Source: Arthrobacter sp. HY1533
GTDB lineage: Bacteria; Actinomycetota; Actinomycetes; Actinomycetales; Micrococcaceae
Assembly: GCF_027568515.1 (NCBI RefSeq)
Contig: NZ_JANKZF010000009.1
Location: 186,001 to 250,000 of the forward strand
DNA: 64,000 nt
Reading direction: 5' to 3'
In this document: positions 1-9,096 of the stretch, in pieces
How the letters are laid out: each line of letters starts with the position of its first letter
Position numbering within the stretch: the stretch's first letter is position 1
Notes under the pieces: generated by a model
The model's input: only the letters and a program-made list of their open reading frames with translations
Database searches by the model: none
Told to the model about the DNA's origin: nothing
Program-made: the position numbers and the translations under genes

Positions 1-1
1 G

Positions 2-115
2 TTGAATTCCTCCACCCGGGCCAGTGCCTACCTGTACAACACAACTGCCGATGTCGATGCGTTCCTGGCCGCCGTGGCCGGGGTCCGTGCGTACTTCGGC
101 GTGGAAGGGGCGTAG
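2..115 (+). CDS. sufS: Cysteine desulfurase SufS, C-terminal fragment
   Basis: The 3' end of a gene entering from the left edge; the last 37 codons are visible and end in TAG at 113-115. The peptide contains RASAYLYNT followed by VDAF and VRAYFG, which matches the C-terminal end of SufS-type, PLP-dependent group II cysteine desulfurases. These supply sulfane sulfur for iron-sulfur cluster assembly. The sufU gene starts 3 nt after the stop, the usual sufS-sufU pairing in Gram-positives. The catalytic core is outside the window, so the call rests on the tail and the neighbour. Confidence 0.75.
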   Translation: MNSSTRASAYLYNTTADVDAFLAAVAGVRAYFGVEGA

Positions 116-118
116 GCC

Positions 119-580
119 TTGAGTTCACTCGATTCGCTTTACCAGCAGATCATCTTGGAGGAGTCCAAGGCCCGGCGCGGCGGCGACCTGCCCGCCGAGC
201 AGCTTGATGCCACCCAACTTCCCGCCAATGTTGGCCAGTGCCACCAGCTCAACCCCGTATGCGGCGACGAGATCACGCTGCGCCTGGAGACCGAGGGTGA
301 TCAGGTTTCCGGCATCCACTGGGCGGGGGACGGGTGCTCCATTTCGATGGCGTCGGCGTCCATCCTCAGCGACATGGTGGTGGGCCTGGACAAGGCAGGG
401 GTGCAGTCGCTCATCGACAGCTTCCGCGAGGTCATGCGCTCCCGCGGCAAGCACGAGGCCGACGAAGATGTCCTGGGGGACGCTGCGGCACTGTCTGGCG
501 TCTCCAAGTTTCCGGCCCGCGTCAAGTGCGCCATGCTGGCCTGGGTTGCGGCAGAGGACGCGTTGAACCAGACCCGCTAG
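119..580 (+). CDS. sufU: SufU-type iron-sulfur assembly protein
   Basis: 153 residues starting at a TTG 3 nt after the sufS stop, so probably translationally coupled. It has the three SufU cysteines: NPVCGD (Cys48 with Asp50), GDGCSIS (Cys73) and VKCAMLAW (Cys137), which form the zinc/sulfur-acceptor site. SufU accepts persulfide sulfur from SufS and passes it to the SUF scaffold in the cytosol. Length and motif spacing fit the family. The insert between the second and third cysteines, typical of SufU compared with IscU, is present. Confidence 0.93.
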   Translation: MSSLDSLYQQIILEESKARRGGDLPAEQLDATQLPANVGQCHQLNPVCGDEITLRLETEGDQVSGIHWAGDGCSISMASASILSDMVVGLDKAGVQSLIDSFREVMRSRGKHEADEDVLGDAAALSGVSKFPARVKCAMLAWVAAEDALNQTR

Positions 581-598
581 CGGCGGCTGCCGCTGCGG

Positions 599-1051
599 CT
601 AGGGTGCCCGGCGAGCCATGGCCAGCGCATGCCTGCGGCTGAGCGACCACAAGACCAACACCAGCAGGGCGCCAATGAAAGCGCCAAAGGTGTTGGCGAC
701 GATGTCGCTCCAGGCGGGGACACGCTCCGGCAGGAAGATGCCCTGCGCCAGCTCAACGGCCCCGGACACTGCCGCGGCAATGACCACCGAAAGCCACCAG
801 AGCCAGCGGTGCAGCCGCAGTGCCAAGATGGCCCCGAACGGTACAAAAAGCAGGATGTTGGCCGCGAACTCCACCTTGCGGTACGTGATGAACCATTGCG
901 GCAGGCCGCGGTTGTGCAGCCACTCAATGAGTTGCATGAGCACGCCGTCAATGGGCCGGTCCACGGGGGACGGCCACAACAGGATGCCGGCCAGGGCGGC
1001 AAAGTAAGCCACCGCAAGGAAGACGGCGATTCTATGGCTGGTTGTGCTCAC
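599..1051 (-). CDS. VanZ-family membrane protein
   Basis: 150 residues from a GTG start with a poor Shine-Dalgarno sequence. It has about four hydrophobic segments, with LLWPSPVDRP near the first and EFAANILLFVPFGAI in the middle, the hallmark of the VanZ-like domain. VanZ-like proteins are small integral membrane proteins; VanZ itself gives low-level teicoplanin resistance, but most actinobacterial members have no known function. It converges with sufU, and only 18 nt separate the stops. A paralogue lies at 23474-23965 and shares WPxPVDxP and the NILLFVPxG block. Confidence 0.85.
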   Translation of the reverse strand: MSTTSHRIAVFLAVAYFAALAGILLWPSPVDRPIDGVLMQLIEWLHNRGLPQWFITYRKVEFAANILLFVPFGAILALRLHRWLWWLSVVIAAAVSGAVELAQGIFLPERVPAWSDIVANTFGAFIGALLVLVLWSLSRRHALAMARRAP

Positions 1052-1077
1052 GCTGCCAGTCTATGGGAGTACGCAAA

Positions 1078-1139
1078 TGGCCCGGAATGCAGTGATGGCC
1101 CGAAGCAAATGCTCCGGGCCATCACTGCATTCCGGGCCA
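1078..1139. terminator. Perfect 25-bp inverted repeat, likely terminator
   Basis: Arms 1078-1102 and 1115-1139 are perfectly complementary around a 12-nt loop that can pair three further bases. It lies just past the stop of the LANTG protein gene (minus strand) and upstream of the VanZ gene. It should therefore end transcription of the former. There is no long T-tract, which is common for actinobacterial terminators. Confidence 0.7.
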
Positions 1140-1159
1140 GCCGGAAAGAATCCTAAGTG

Positions 1160-1777
1160 CTATGCGTCCTGGCGGCTGCGGCGGCGTGAAACCACCACGG
1201 TGCCAACGCCTGCGGCAAGTGCGCCGGCGCCAACCAGGGACCAGACCAGCACGCCGGTGTCGATGCCGGTGTTGGCCAGGCCACCCTTTTCGCCGTCAGC
1301 AACGGTGTTGCCGTCGCCGGCACCGGTGCCTGAACCGCTGCCCGGGAGGCTGGTGACAACCTTGACTACCTGCGAGGCCTTGTTGCCCGAGGTGCGGCCA
1401 ACGGCCGTCAGGGTCCAGGTGCCGTTTGCGCTCAGGGTGACGGGCAGGGAGAAGGTACCGGCTGCCGTTGCCTGCGTGGTGAACGTGGACGGTGCCACGG
1501 CCTTGACGATGAGCGGCTTGGACATGGAGATGCCGCCGCCGATGGAGCCAATGGCTCCGCCTGCCACGGCGCTGGTCTGCGTGGCAGTGACGTCGATGGT
1601 CTCACCCGGGGCGAAGCCCGAGCCTGCGAAAGTTACTGCCTGACCCGGGACCACTACGGTGTCTGAGACGGTGGCCGAGCCTTCGGCGGGGTAGTCAGGT
1701 GCGGCCTGGGCCGCAACTGTTCCTACCGAAAGGGTTAGGATGCCGGCAAGTGCCAGGCTGACGAGTGTTTTTTTCAT
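1160..1777 (-). CDS. Small LANTG cell-wall surface protein
   Basis: 205 residues. The ATG at 1777 is preceded by GGGGGA, which decides the start over an open frame extending further upstream. Residues 1-26 form a Sec signal peptide (MKKTLVSLALAG...AQAA). The middle is a beta-rich Ig-like region containing VPGQAVTFAGSGFAPGE, followed by a Gly/Ser linker. The C-terminus is a sortase signal: LANTG, a hydrophobic stretch and RRRSRQDA. LAxTG signals are typical of class E sortases in high-GC actinobacteria. No sortase gene is in the window. It is the first gene of the polysaccharide locus and may be a wall-anchored adhesin or structural protein. Confidence 0.85.
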   Translation of the reverse strand: MKKTLVSLALAGILTLSVGTVAAQAAPDYPAEGSATVSDTVVVPGQAVTFAGSGFAPGETIDVTATQTSAVAGGAIGSIGGGISMSKPLIVKAVAPSTFTTQATAAGTFSLPVTLSANGTWTLTAVGRTSGNKASQVVKVVTSLPGSGSGTGAGDGNTVADGEKGGLANTGIDTGVLVWSLVGAGALAAGVGTVVVSRRRSRQDA

Positions 1778-1886
1778 TGAGGTTCCCCCACTAAATTTCC
1801 TGCGAAAATGGCTGTGTGCCCCCGATGAGCTGAGAAGCCTGTTCGAGACTATCAGCACTTCATGGTACAAACCAAGTTCAATCCAA

Positions 1887-1915
1887 TTGATATACATTCT
1901 TAATGTTCGCGTCAA
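1887..1915 (-). promoter_or_regulatory. Sigma-70-type promoter for the LANTG gene
   Basis: On the minus strand TTGACG (1910-1915), a 17-nt spacer and TATCAA (1887-1892) lie about 110 nt before the ATG at 1777. The -35 hexamer is also one arm of an 8-bp inverted repeat (1910-1917 with 1935-1942). That repeat could be an operator, or the terminator of the DUF4012 gene just upstream. Confidence 0.45.
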
Positions 1916-1954
1916 CAGGTGTTTGCAAAAGACTTGTTGACGCCATGAATTTGA

Positions 1955-3853
1955 CTATTTTGTTGCGGTTGTGCAGGTGTCAGCCATCTCCGGCGGCAGG
2001 ATGACGTCTGCGGGGTTTTGCACAGTCGGTGTGACGTCCAGTTTGGCCTCGCTAGACTGGACAACCTTGCCGAAGTCCAACTCAACGGTGGTGCTCTGGC
2101 CTGGCGCAAGGTCCACCCGGATCACGCCAACAGGGCGTTCAGCGTGCGTAAAGGAACCCACTGGCGTGGGTTTGCCGTCGACGCGGGCAGCCTCTGTACG
2201 GGCCTGGGATGGACCATAGGCAATCACATTGGTTGCTACGTTGCCACGGGCTACCCCAAAGACTGCGTCCCCCGTGACGTACCTTGGCAGGGACGTGGCT
2301 GCGTCGGCTGGCGCCGTGTTGGTCAGCGTGATGCGTGCCGTGTACTGGCCGTACTCGCCTGCACGGCACTTTTGGACTAGTTGGACTGTTCTTTTGACGT
2401 AGTAATCCATCTTGGCGCCCGTGCCGTCATTGAAGTAAACACCAAAAGCAGCCGGAGCAACGCTGGGCCCTGAGATGGCGCCACCTATGCGCTGGGAAGC
2501 CAAGAGATTCTGTTCATTAGCATGGGAGGACCAAATCTTGATTCGGTTTTCCTCAACGCCCTGGCCCAACGCCGAGATGAGTTTTTCACCCGAGGTATCC
2601 CCGGAGGAGACTTCAGCGAAAATCTTCTTGGCCACCTCAGCGAAGTAGGCGTCCTGCAGCTTGGGGTCTTGGATGTTGGCATACACATCTGACAACAGGG
2701 CCTTCACCAGGTTTTGGCTTGTCAAGGTGGTGGGCAAACTGCCAATGTCCACACCTTCGGGAATTGCGGAGCTGACATCAACGGATCCGGTGGCCTTCAA
2801 GACCATGGCCAGTGCCGGGGGATCCAAGGTTATGACACCGTCAATGACGTCGCCCGGGTGGCGCTCCTGCCACATGGTCCGTGCTGTGCTGGCTGCCGTG
2901 GGGAAATCTGGCGTCATGTTGACGTTCTGCATGTAGCTGCCCAGACGGTTGGTGTAGATGGCTTCCTGTGCTGCATCCACATTGAGGGCGGGATCAAAGA
3001 CACCCATCCTCGAGGCTGAATCTTGAGTGGTGAGCGCGATCTTCCCTTGCTCAGTTCGGAGCAACGCCAACGCACCAGGGATGCCTCCCGTGGCACGGAC
3101 TTCTGCGCTGTTTTGAATAAGCAGCAGGTAATTGCGAGGCTCGCCGCTGCCCATCATGGCCGGCAACAAACGAACAGTGCTTGACGCTACATTGAGTGTG
3201 CCGCGTAAGTCGTCGAGCTGTTGTTCGGCCTGCTCAAGTGGTTTGGCGATTTGCGGCATGAGTTTGGACTTGTCTATGTCCGCCAGCCTGTCATAGGAGA
3301 GCTGGACCGTATTTGCAGCTGCAACTACGTTGGGGGCAGCAGAGCTGATGGCTTCAAGCCCCACGGCGCCATTGGCGGGTGTGAGTGCTTTCCAATTGAG
3401 GGATTCAAAGGAGCCCAATAACGGCTTGGCTGCAAGCTGGACAACATCATCCGCGGTGACCGTGACGGTAGTGGCCGCAGAAAAATTGGGTCCAACCCAC
3501 GGGAGTGCGCCGGCAGCCTTCCATACTGGGTCTGTTCCCGCAGACTTCGCTGCGGCGGTGTGGCCTGCCAATTCCTCAACCGTTGCCGCAGCTCCTGCTT
3601 GATCGTTGGACGTGAGTTGCTTTTTCAGCTGAGGCAGCAGCTCGGTTGTTGACTGCAGGTTGTCCTTGACGATGCCAGCCTTCAGGCCGAGCCAAGCGGC
3701 AGCTCCACCGAAAATCGCCAGCGCGGCTACCAGAGAGATGCCTACCCACATCAAGCGCCGAAAGAGTTTGCGTTTACGCGGCACCTGTTTCGTGCGTCGT
3801 CGACGCTGGGAATTCGGTGATAGCGCCACTGAGTGACCCGAGGAACGATTCAC
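1955..3853 (-). CDS. DUF4012 membrane-anchored extracellular protein
   Basis: 632 residues. The GTG at 3853 follows GGAAAGG by 7 nt and is preferred to an in-frame start at 3883. A basic N-terminus (RRRRTKQVPRKRK) is followed by one membrane segment (SLVAALAIFGGAAAWL) and a large extracellular part. The NYLLLIQNSAEVRATGG block and the following ALLRTEQGKI segment are characteristic of DUF4012. This family sits in exopolysaccharide loci of actinobacteria and Chloroflexi; its biochemical role is unknown. It lies directly downstream of the initiating sugar transferase on the same strand. A role in exporting or retaining the polymer at the surface is inference. Confidence 0.85.
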   Translation of the reverse strand: MNRSSGHSVALSPNSQRRRRTKQVPRKRKLFRRLMWVGISLVAALAIFGGAAAWLGLKAGIVKDNLQSTTELLPQLKKQLTSNDQAGAAATVEELAGHTAAAKSAGTDPVWKAAGALPWVGPNFSAATTVTVTADDVVQLAAKPLLGSFESLNWKALTPANGAVGLEAISSAAPNVVAAANTVQLSYDRLADIDKSKLMPQIAKPLEQAEQQLDDLRGTLNVASSTVRLLPAMMGSGEPRNYLLLIQNSAEVRATGGIPGALALLRTEQGKIALTTQDSASRMGVFDPALNVDAAQEAIYTNRLGSYMQNVNMTPDFPTAASTARTMWQERHPGDVIDGVITLDPPALAMVLKATGSVDVSSAIPEGVDIGSLPTTLTSQNLVKALLSDVYANIQDPKLQDAYFAEVAKKIFAEVSSGDTSGEKLISALGQGVEENRIKIWSSHANEQNLLASQRIGGAISGPSVAPAAFGVYFNDGTGAKMDYYVKRTVQLVQKCRAGEYGQYTARITLTNTAPADAATSLPRYVTGDAVFGVARGNVATNVIAYGPSQARTEAARVDGKPTPVGSFTHAERPVGVIRVDLAPGQSTTVELDFGKVVQSSEAKLDVTPTVQNPADVILPPEMADTCTTATK

Positions 3854-3944
3854 TTGACAGCCTTTCCGGCAGGGAAGCGACACTTTTGGCTGGACAACGG
3901 TCCAATTGAGCGCAGGGAAACCGACAACGCTGGGCTAGACCGCA

Positions 3945-5369
3945 CTAATACGCACCATCCCGCTTCGCAACTGCTTGAACTGTCCTAAAGACAATGGCCA
4001 GATCCCCGGCCATTGACCAATTCTCGACATAGTAAAGATCTAAACGCACTGAATCTTGCCACGACAGGTTGGAGCGGCCGCTGACCTGCCAAAGTCCAGT
4101 GAGGCCAGGCTTGACCAAAAGCCGTCGCCGGACGTGTTCTTCATAGGCATCAACTTCGACGGATAGAGGGGGCCGAGGGCCAACCAAACTCATCGATCCA
4201 GAAAAGACATTGAAAAGTTGTGGCAACTCATCCAAGCTAAACCTTCGAAGGATGGACCCGACGCGAGTGACTCGTGGATCAACTTTCAATTTGAAAAGCA
4301 GCCCACTTCCCTCATTAATTTTCTGCAGTTCGTGCAGTCGCTGCTCAGCGTTGATTTCCATGGATCGAAACTTGTGCATAGTGAATGGATCGCCTAGCAT
4401 ACCGACACGCTCTTGTCGGAAGAACACCGAACCGGGGCTGTCCAACTTTATGCAAAGGGCAATTGTGAGCATGACGGGGGAGAAAATTACGAGCAGCAAT
4501 GACGATGCAAGAATGTCAAACGCCCTTTTTGCGACTCGCTTGCCACCTTCGAGTCGTGGCGTCGTCACATGGATCAGCGGCAGCCCAGCCACCGGCTGCG
4601 TGTGGATGCGCGGTCCGGCAATGTCGGTGAGTGCTGGAGCCACTATCAGGCCGATGTTCACTGCAGCTAGTTCCCAGCCCAATTGCCGCATGGTCACTGG
4701 ATTTAGGTGAAGACCCGCGGTAAGTGCAACGGTGTCAGCGCCACTGGTCCGAACGGCTGCCAAAATATCTAGGGCAGCATTGTTGCCTTGGTAGATCGGA
4801 AATTCAAATGACTCGTCTATTTGAGGATCTGTGAGACCTTGGACATAGGCGCCAACTGGTGAATATCCCGCCTGTGGGAAACGTCGCAGAGCGTCAACCA
4901 AGTGGGCTACGGCTGTTGGACCACCTACGATTAAAACATGCGCTGTGCTTCTGCCTTTGACTCGTTCGAGAGCCAGATGCTGCCGTAGGATCCATCGGCC
5001 AGTGATCAGTCCCACGACGCCAATCGGAAAAGCGATGCCTACGTAACCCCTAGCCAAGTCCATTTGAAATGCATATGAAACGATTGCCAGGGCGCCGAAC
5101 AACCACAACGCTGAGGCAAACACTCTCTTATATTCATCTGCACCAGAACCGAGAATTCGGGGTTCGCGGCTTCCCCATGCTCCGAGCATGAGCCACCATG
5201 CGATGGGTAGCAATACAGTTATGATCACATATGGTGCACCAGCCACATGGTCGTCACCATCCAAACCGAACCGAATTAGGTGCGCCCCCAATACGGACCA
5301 CACAACAATGGCGGCGTCAGCAATACCAATTCGCCGCACGTAGTTTGCCCGCCAATTTTCGGAACTCAA
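3945..5369 (-). CDS. Polyprenyl-phosphate sugar-1-phosphate transferase (initiating enzyme)
   Basis: 474 residues from a TTG start at 5369, chosen because GGGGGA sits 5 nt upstream; an in-frame TTG at 5420 has no ribosome site. The N-terminal half has four to five membrane helices and a CoA-binding-like segment (VLIVGGPTAVAHLVDAL). The C-terminal third is the bacterial sugar transferase domain: KRAFDILASS, FFRQERVG, KFRSM, DELPQLFNV, SLVGPRP and KPGLTGLWQVSGR. It transfers a hexose-1-phosphate to undecaprenyl phosphate at the inner membrane face and so starts the repeat unit. The family is WcaJ/WbaP/CpsE-like; the sugar cannot be read from sequence. It follows the BY-kinase gene by 90 bp. Confidence 0.93.
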   Translation of the reverse strand: MSSENWRANYVRRIGIADAAIVVWSVLGAHLIRFGLDGDDHVAGAPYVIITVLLPIAWWLMLGAWGSREPRILGSGADEYKRVFASALWLFGALAIVSYAFQMDLARGYVGIAFPIGVVGLITGRWILRQHLALERVKGRSTAHVLIVGGPTAVAHLVDALRRFPQAGYSPVGAYVQGLTDPQIDESFEFPIYQGNNAALDILAAVRTSGADTVALTAGLHLNPVTMRQLGWELAAVNIGLIVAPALTDIAGPRIHTQPVAGLPLIHVTTPRLEGGKRVAKRAFDILASSLLLVIFSPVMLTIALCIKLDSPGSVFFRQERVGMLGDPFTMHKFRSMEINAEQRLHELQKINEGSGLLFKLKVDPRVTRVGSILRRFSLDELPQLFNVFSGSMSLVGPRPPLSVEVDAYEEHVRRRLLVKPGLTGLWQVSGRSNLSWQDSVRLDLYYVENWSMAGDLAIVFRTVQAVAKRDGAY

Positions 5370-5459
5370 CGATTTCCCCCACAATAAAAATTGAATATAT
5401 CTTAGGTTGGCGAACGCCAATCGACTAACGAAGCCGTAGCTCAGATCATTTGCATGGCA

Positions 5460-6932
5460 CTATTGACCGCGACGTGACGTTCTGCCCTGAATGATGTCGT
5501 CGAAAGCATCGCCCGTCGTATTCACGAGGGTCGGCGTGACATCCTTGGAACCCTTTGACCGGCGTGGAGGTGTTCCAACCACTGGTGTATAGCCGTAGTA
5601 ATTGTATGAATATGCGTCAGGGCCCTTCGTCGGCACGCGATTCAAGACGACACCGAGCACATCAGCGTCAACAAGGTCCAGCGTTGAAATAGCCTTCTCC
5701 ACTTGAGCCCGTTTGGCCGTGTGGCATCCAACGACCAAGAGGACACCGCCAACTTGCTGGGACAAAACAGCAGCATCCGTTACGGGCAGTAGCGGCGGAG
5801 CATCGATAATGACTGCATCGAAGACTTGCTCAAGTCGTTCTATCAGTTGTTTCATCTCCATGGAACCCAACAATTCACTGGGATTCGGAGGAATTCGTCC
5901 GGACGTTAGTACGTGAAGTTCATTCTTTCCCCAAGGTTGCATGAGGTCTTGAACATCCGCTTGACCAATGAGCGCAGTAGTCAAGCCAGCTTGCCCTTCG
6001 AGGCCTAGATAGGTGGCCACCATGGGGCGGCGGAGATCCGCGTCAACTAGGGCGACCGACTGGCCCGCTTCCGCTATGGCAATGGCCAAATTCGTTGCCG
6101 TGCTGCTTTTGCCTTCGCCAGGAAGTGAGGAGGTAACCAATACGGTCTTGCTCTTGTGACTTACATGAGCAAATTGGAGATTCGTACGTAGTTGGCGAAA
6201 AGACTCAGCTCTTTGGCTATGAAGTGAATCATGTGACACCAGAGGGCTCTTCGCAGCGTCTGGATCGAAAGCAATGCCGCCTAGGACTGGAGCTTGCGAC
6301 ACGACTTTCAGATCGCGCTCGCTTCGTATACGTGTGTCCAGCGTGGTCCGGAGAACTGCGGCAGACAAACCTAGCGCCAATCCAACGATGAGTCCTAGCG
6401 CCAAATTGACCTTTAAGTTTGGGGCTGATGGTGACACCGGCGCGATTGCGGGGGTTACCACTGAAACCCTGACGGGAGAGACGCCGCCAGTCGTAGGCGT
6501 TTCCAAAGTGTCGACTGCCTTAATGAGACTATTGGCCACGCCTTGGGCGATCGAGGCGGCTTGTACCGGAGAGCTATCGTCCACAGAAATGGTGATTAGA
6601 ACTGTTTTCAGATCGGAAGAGGCTGAAACTTTGGAGGAGAGCTGCTGCGGAGTTACATTCAGTCCCAACGTATCGATCACAGGTTGCAAGACTGTTGGCG
6701 TGGTTGCAGTCTTGACATACGAGGAAACTCGAGCCTGTATGAAACTATTGCCAGTCTGAAGATCCTGCACCGACCCAGAGTTCTGCGTTGCCACGAATAG
6801 CTGAGTTTGAGCTGTGTAGATGGGCTTGATCAGTATCGACGCCAGCCCTCCGAACAATAGTCCGACCAAGGTCAGAGCAACAATGGCTATCCAATTGCGC
6901 CGCAAAATGAGCAGGTAGTCCCGAAATTCCAA
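5460..6932 (-). CDS. Wzz/BY-kinase: polysaccharide chain-length regulator and tyrosine autokinase
   Basis: 490 residues. The TTG at 6932 is preceded by GGGGGA, and the protein then begins with the family-typical LEFRDYLLILRRNW; a longer frame to 6992 is less likely. The N-terminal Wzz domain has two membrane helices flanking an extracellular loop. The C-terminal bacterial tyrosine kinase domain has Walker A PGEGKSS, Walker A' LVDADLRRP and Walker B VIIDAPPL. It ends with a Tyr cluster (YSYNYYGY) that serves as the autophosphorylation tail. It is a fused CapA/CapB-type protein controlling polymer length and export. A candidate dephosphorylating enzyme is the tyrosine phosphatase at 22875-23477. 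Confidence 0.94.
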   Translation of the reverse strand: MEFRDYLLILRRNWIAIVALTLVGLLFGGLASILIKPIYTAQTQLFVATQNSGSVQDLQTGNSFIQARVSSYVKTATTPTVLQPVIDTLGLNVTPQQLSSKVSASSDLKTVLITISVDDSSPVQAASIAQGVANSLIKAVDTLETPTTGGVSPVRVSVVTPAIAPVSPSAPNLKVNLALGLIVGLALGLSAAVLRTTLDTRIRSERDLKVVSQAPVLGGIAFDPDAAKSPLVSHDSLHSQRAESFRQLRTNLQFAHVSHKSKTVLVTSSLPGEGKSSTATNLAIAIAEAGQSVALVDADLRRPMVATYLGLEGQAGLTTALIGQADVQDLMQPWGKNELHVLTSGRIPPNPSELLGSMEMKQLIERLEQVFDAVIIDAPPLLPVTDAAVLSQQVGGVLLVVGCHTAKRAQVEKAISTLDLVDADVLGVVLNRVPTKGPDAYSYNYYGYTPVVGTPPRRSKGSKDVTPTLVNTTGDAFDDIIQGRTSRRGQ

Positions 6933-7037
6933 GAGCAGATTCCCCCGTGTTGATGAATTGAATGCATTGATGACAGGAAGTGCCTGGACCAATTTTCTGC
7001 GAGTCTATTTGTTAAATATGTCGCCTATGGCTGGCTG

Positions 7038-8006
7038 CTAACCTCGGAGCTGACTCCTGTTGGATCTGTACCATTCCACCGTATTCTGGACGCCGTCTGC
7101 GAGCCGGATTTCAGATCTCCAGCCGGCACTTTCCAACTTCGAGACGTCTAGTAGCTTTTGTGGCGTCCCGTCGGGTTTGGAGACGTCCCAGAGCATTTCG
7201 CCTTTGTATCCGACCGCATCCGCGACCAATCCAGCGAGTTCCTTGATGGTTACGTCTGTACCTGTCCCTACATTTACTTGATCCGGGCCATCATAGTTCT
7301 CCATGAGGTGGAGGCAAGCGGCAGCCATATCGTCGACATGAAGGAATTCGCGGCGCGGTGTCCCGGTTCCCCAATTTGTAAGTGACTGCGCGCCTGACTG
7401 AACGGCTTCGTCGTAGCGACGGATAAGAGCAGGTAAGACATGGGAGCCCTGAGGGGAAAAGTTGTCGCCAGGCCCATAGAGATTTGTGGGCATTGCAGAA
7501 ATCCAAGGCAGCCCGTACTGGCGCCTCACAGCCTGAACTTGGAGGATTCCGGCAATTTTGGCGATGGCGTACGCATCGTTGGTGGGTTCCAGGTGGCCGG
7601 TAAGCAACGAGTCCTCACGGATCGGTTGTGTGGCCAGCTTTGGATAGATGCACGACGAGCCAAGAAACAAAAGGCGCTCGACGCCATGTTCGCGGGCTGC
7701 ATCAAGGACATTGACCTGTATGCGCAAGTTGTCGCTTAGGAAGTCGACGGGGTAGTTGCTGTTGGCAAGAATGCCACCAACCTTGGCCGCCGCGAGAACT
7801 ACATAGCGAGGCTTAACTTCGGCGAAGAATGCGAATGTGGCTTCTCTGTCCTTGAGGTCAAGCTCGGCTGAAGTTCTTCCGACCAAGTCGGTGAAGCCTT
7901 CGGATTCCAGTTTGCGCATGATCGCGGAGCCCACTAGGCCGCGATGGCCTGCAACGTAGAACTTTGAGCCACGATCAAGTCCGCCAGGCGTGAATTCTAT
8001 CTTCAT
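7038..8006 (-). CDS. fcl: GDP-L-fucose synthase
   Basis: 322 residues, an extended short-chain dehydrogenase. It shows the NADP-binding GHRGLVGSAI, the SSCIYP block, the catalytic YAIAK pair and the C-terminal GWRSEIRLADG. It epimerises and reduces GDP-4-keto-6-deoxymannose to GDP-L-fucose. It starts 1 nt after the gmd stop, so the two genes form one transcription unit that makes GDP-L-fucose from GDP-mannose in the cytosol. The first 13 residues before GSKFYVAGHRG are longer than usual. Confidence 0.95.
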   Translation of the reverse strand: MKIEFTPGGLDRGSKFYVAGHRGLVGSAIMRKLESEGFTDLVGRTSAELDLKDREATFAFFAEVKPRYVVLAAAKVGGILANSNYPVDFLSDNLRIQVNVLDAAREHGVERLLFLGSSCIYPKLATQPIREDSLLTGHLEPTNDAYAIAKIAGILQVQAVRRQYGLPWISAMPTNLYGPGDNFSPQGSHVLPALIRRYDEAVQSGAQSLTNWGTGTPRREFLHVDDMAAACLHLMENYDGPDQVNVGTGTDVTIKELAGLVADAVGYKGEMLWDVSKPDGTPQKLLDVSKLESAGWRSEIRLADGVQNTVEWYRSNRSQLRG

Positions 8007-8007
8007 T

Positions 8008-9036
8008 TTAGTAGTTCCAACTTGCCAAGTTTACGGGGTCTACCCAATGGCTGCCAGCATTCTTCAGAATTTCAATGTCGGCATCAACCATGATGCGGGC
8101 TAGTTCAGGAGTTTCAACCGTTGACTTCCATCCGAGTTTCGCGTGTGCCTTGGATGGGTCACCGATGAGCGCGTCGACTTCCGTCGGGCGCAGGTAGCGC
8201 TCGTCAAACCTCACGTGATCCTCCCAATTAAGCCCAGCGTGATCGAAGGCTGTTTGTAGGAAATCCTGAACCGTGTAGCCTACACCTGTCGCGAGTACAA
8301 AATCTTCGGGCTCGTCTACTTGGAGCATACGCCACATACCTTCAACGTATTCTGCAGCGTATCCCCAGTCGCGTACTGCATCAAGGTTGCCCATATAGAG
8401 TTCGGTTTGCTTGCCAGCCTTGATGGCGGCAACGGCCCTGGTGATTTTTCGAGTTACGAATGTTTCGCCTCGGCGAGGGGACTCGTGGTTAAAAAGAATG
8501 CCATTGACGGCAAAAAGCCCGTAGGCTTCGCGGTAATTCTTGGTGATCCAGTAACTGTAAACCTTAGCGGCACCGTAGGGCGAACGAGGATAGAACGGTG
8601 TGTCCTCGCCCTGGGGAGGGGGAGTAGCCCCAAACATTTCAGAAGTTGATGCTTGGTAGAAGCGGGCGTTCACACCTGACATGCGCAGGGCTTCGAGTAG
8701 ACGAACGGTGGCAACACCAGTGGTATCCGCAGTGTGCTCTGGCTCATCGAAAGATACGCGGACATGCGACTGTGCTGCCAGATTGTAGACTTCGTCAGGT
8801 TTGATCTCCGCCAGCAGGGTCACAAGCCGAGCTGCATCGCTAAGGTCGCCGTAGTGAAGGAAAAGCTTGGCGTTCGGATCGTGGGCATCGACATAAAGGT
8901 GGTCAATACGAGTCGTGTTGAACGTCGAAGCTCGGCGAATTAGTCCGTGGACTTCGTAGCCCTTCTTGAGCAGTAGCTCGGCCAAGTAAGACCCGTCTTG
9001 GCCGGTAATGCCGGTAATTAGTGCTCGCTTAGTCAA
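8008..9036 (-). CDS. gmd: GDP-mannose 4,6-dehydratase
   Basis: 342 residues from a TTG start with GGGGGA 8 nt upstream. Features are the glycine-rich [14 protein letters not shown], the STSEMFG block with the catalytic Thr/Ser-Glu, the SPYGAAK Tyr-Lys pair, and [14 protein letters not shown]. It converts GDP-D-mannose to GDP-4-keto-6-deoxy-D-mannose, the substrate of Fcl encoded immediately downstream. Presence of the pair indicates a polymer containing L-fucose or a related 6-deoxyhexose. Length fits the family. Confidence 0.96.
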   Translation of the reverse strand: MTKRALITGITGQDGSYLAELLLKKGYEVHGLIRRASTFNTTRIDHLYVDAHDPNAKLFLHYGDLSDAARLVTLLAEIKPDEVYNLAAQSHVRVSFDEPEHTADTTGVATVRLLEALRMSGVNARFYQASTSEMFGATPPPQGEDTPFYPRSPYGAAKVYSYWITKNYREAYGLFAVNGILFNHESPRRGETFVTRKITRAVAAIKAGKQTELYMGNLDAVRDWGYAAEYVEGMWRMLQVDEPEDFVLATGVGYTVQDFLQTAFDHAGLNWEDHVRFDERYLRPTEVDALIGDPSKAHAKLGWKSTVETPELARIMVDADIEILKNAGSHWVDPVNLASWNY

Positions 9037-9080
9037 CGCGTGTCCCCCTGGGAAGAAATAATGTCATGAATTGGCTTTAT

Positions 9081-9096
9081 TGTGATCGAAATCACT
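9081..9096. promoter_or_regulatory. CRP/GlxR-like palindrome upstream of gmd
   Basis: TGTGATCGAAATCACT matches the consensus TGTGA-n6-TCACA in nine of ten fixed positions. It begins 45 nt upstream of the gmd TTG, in the short gap before the glycosyltransferase stop. Actinobacterial CRP-family regulators (GlxR, Crp) bind such sites. Whether it acts here is untested. Confidence 0.35.
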
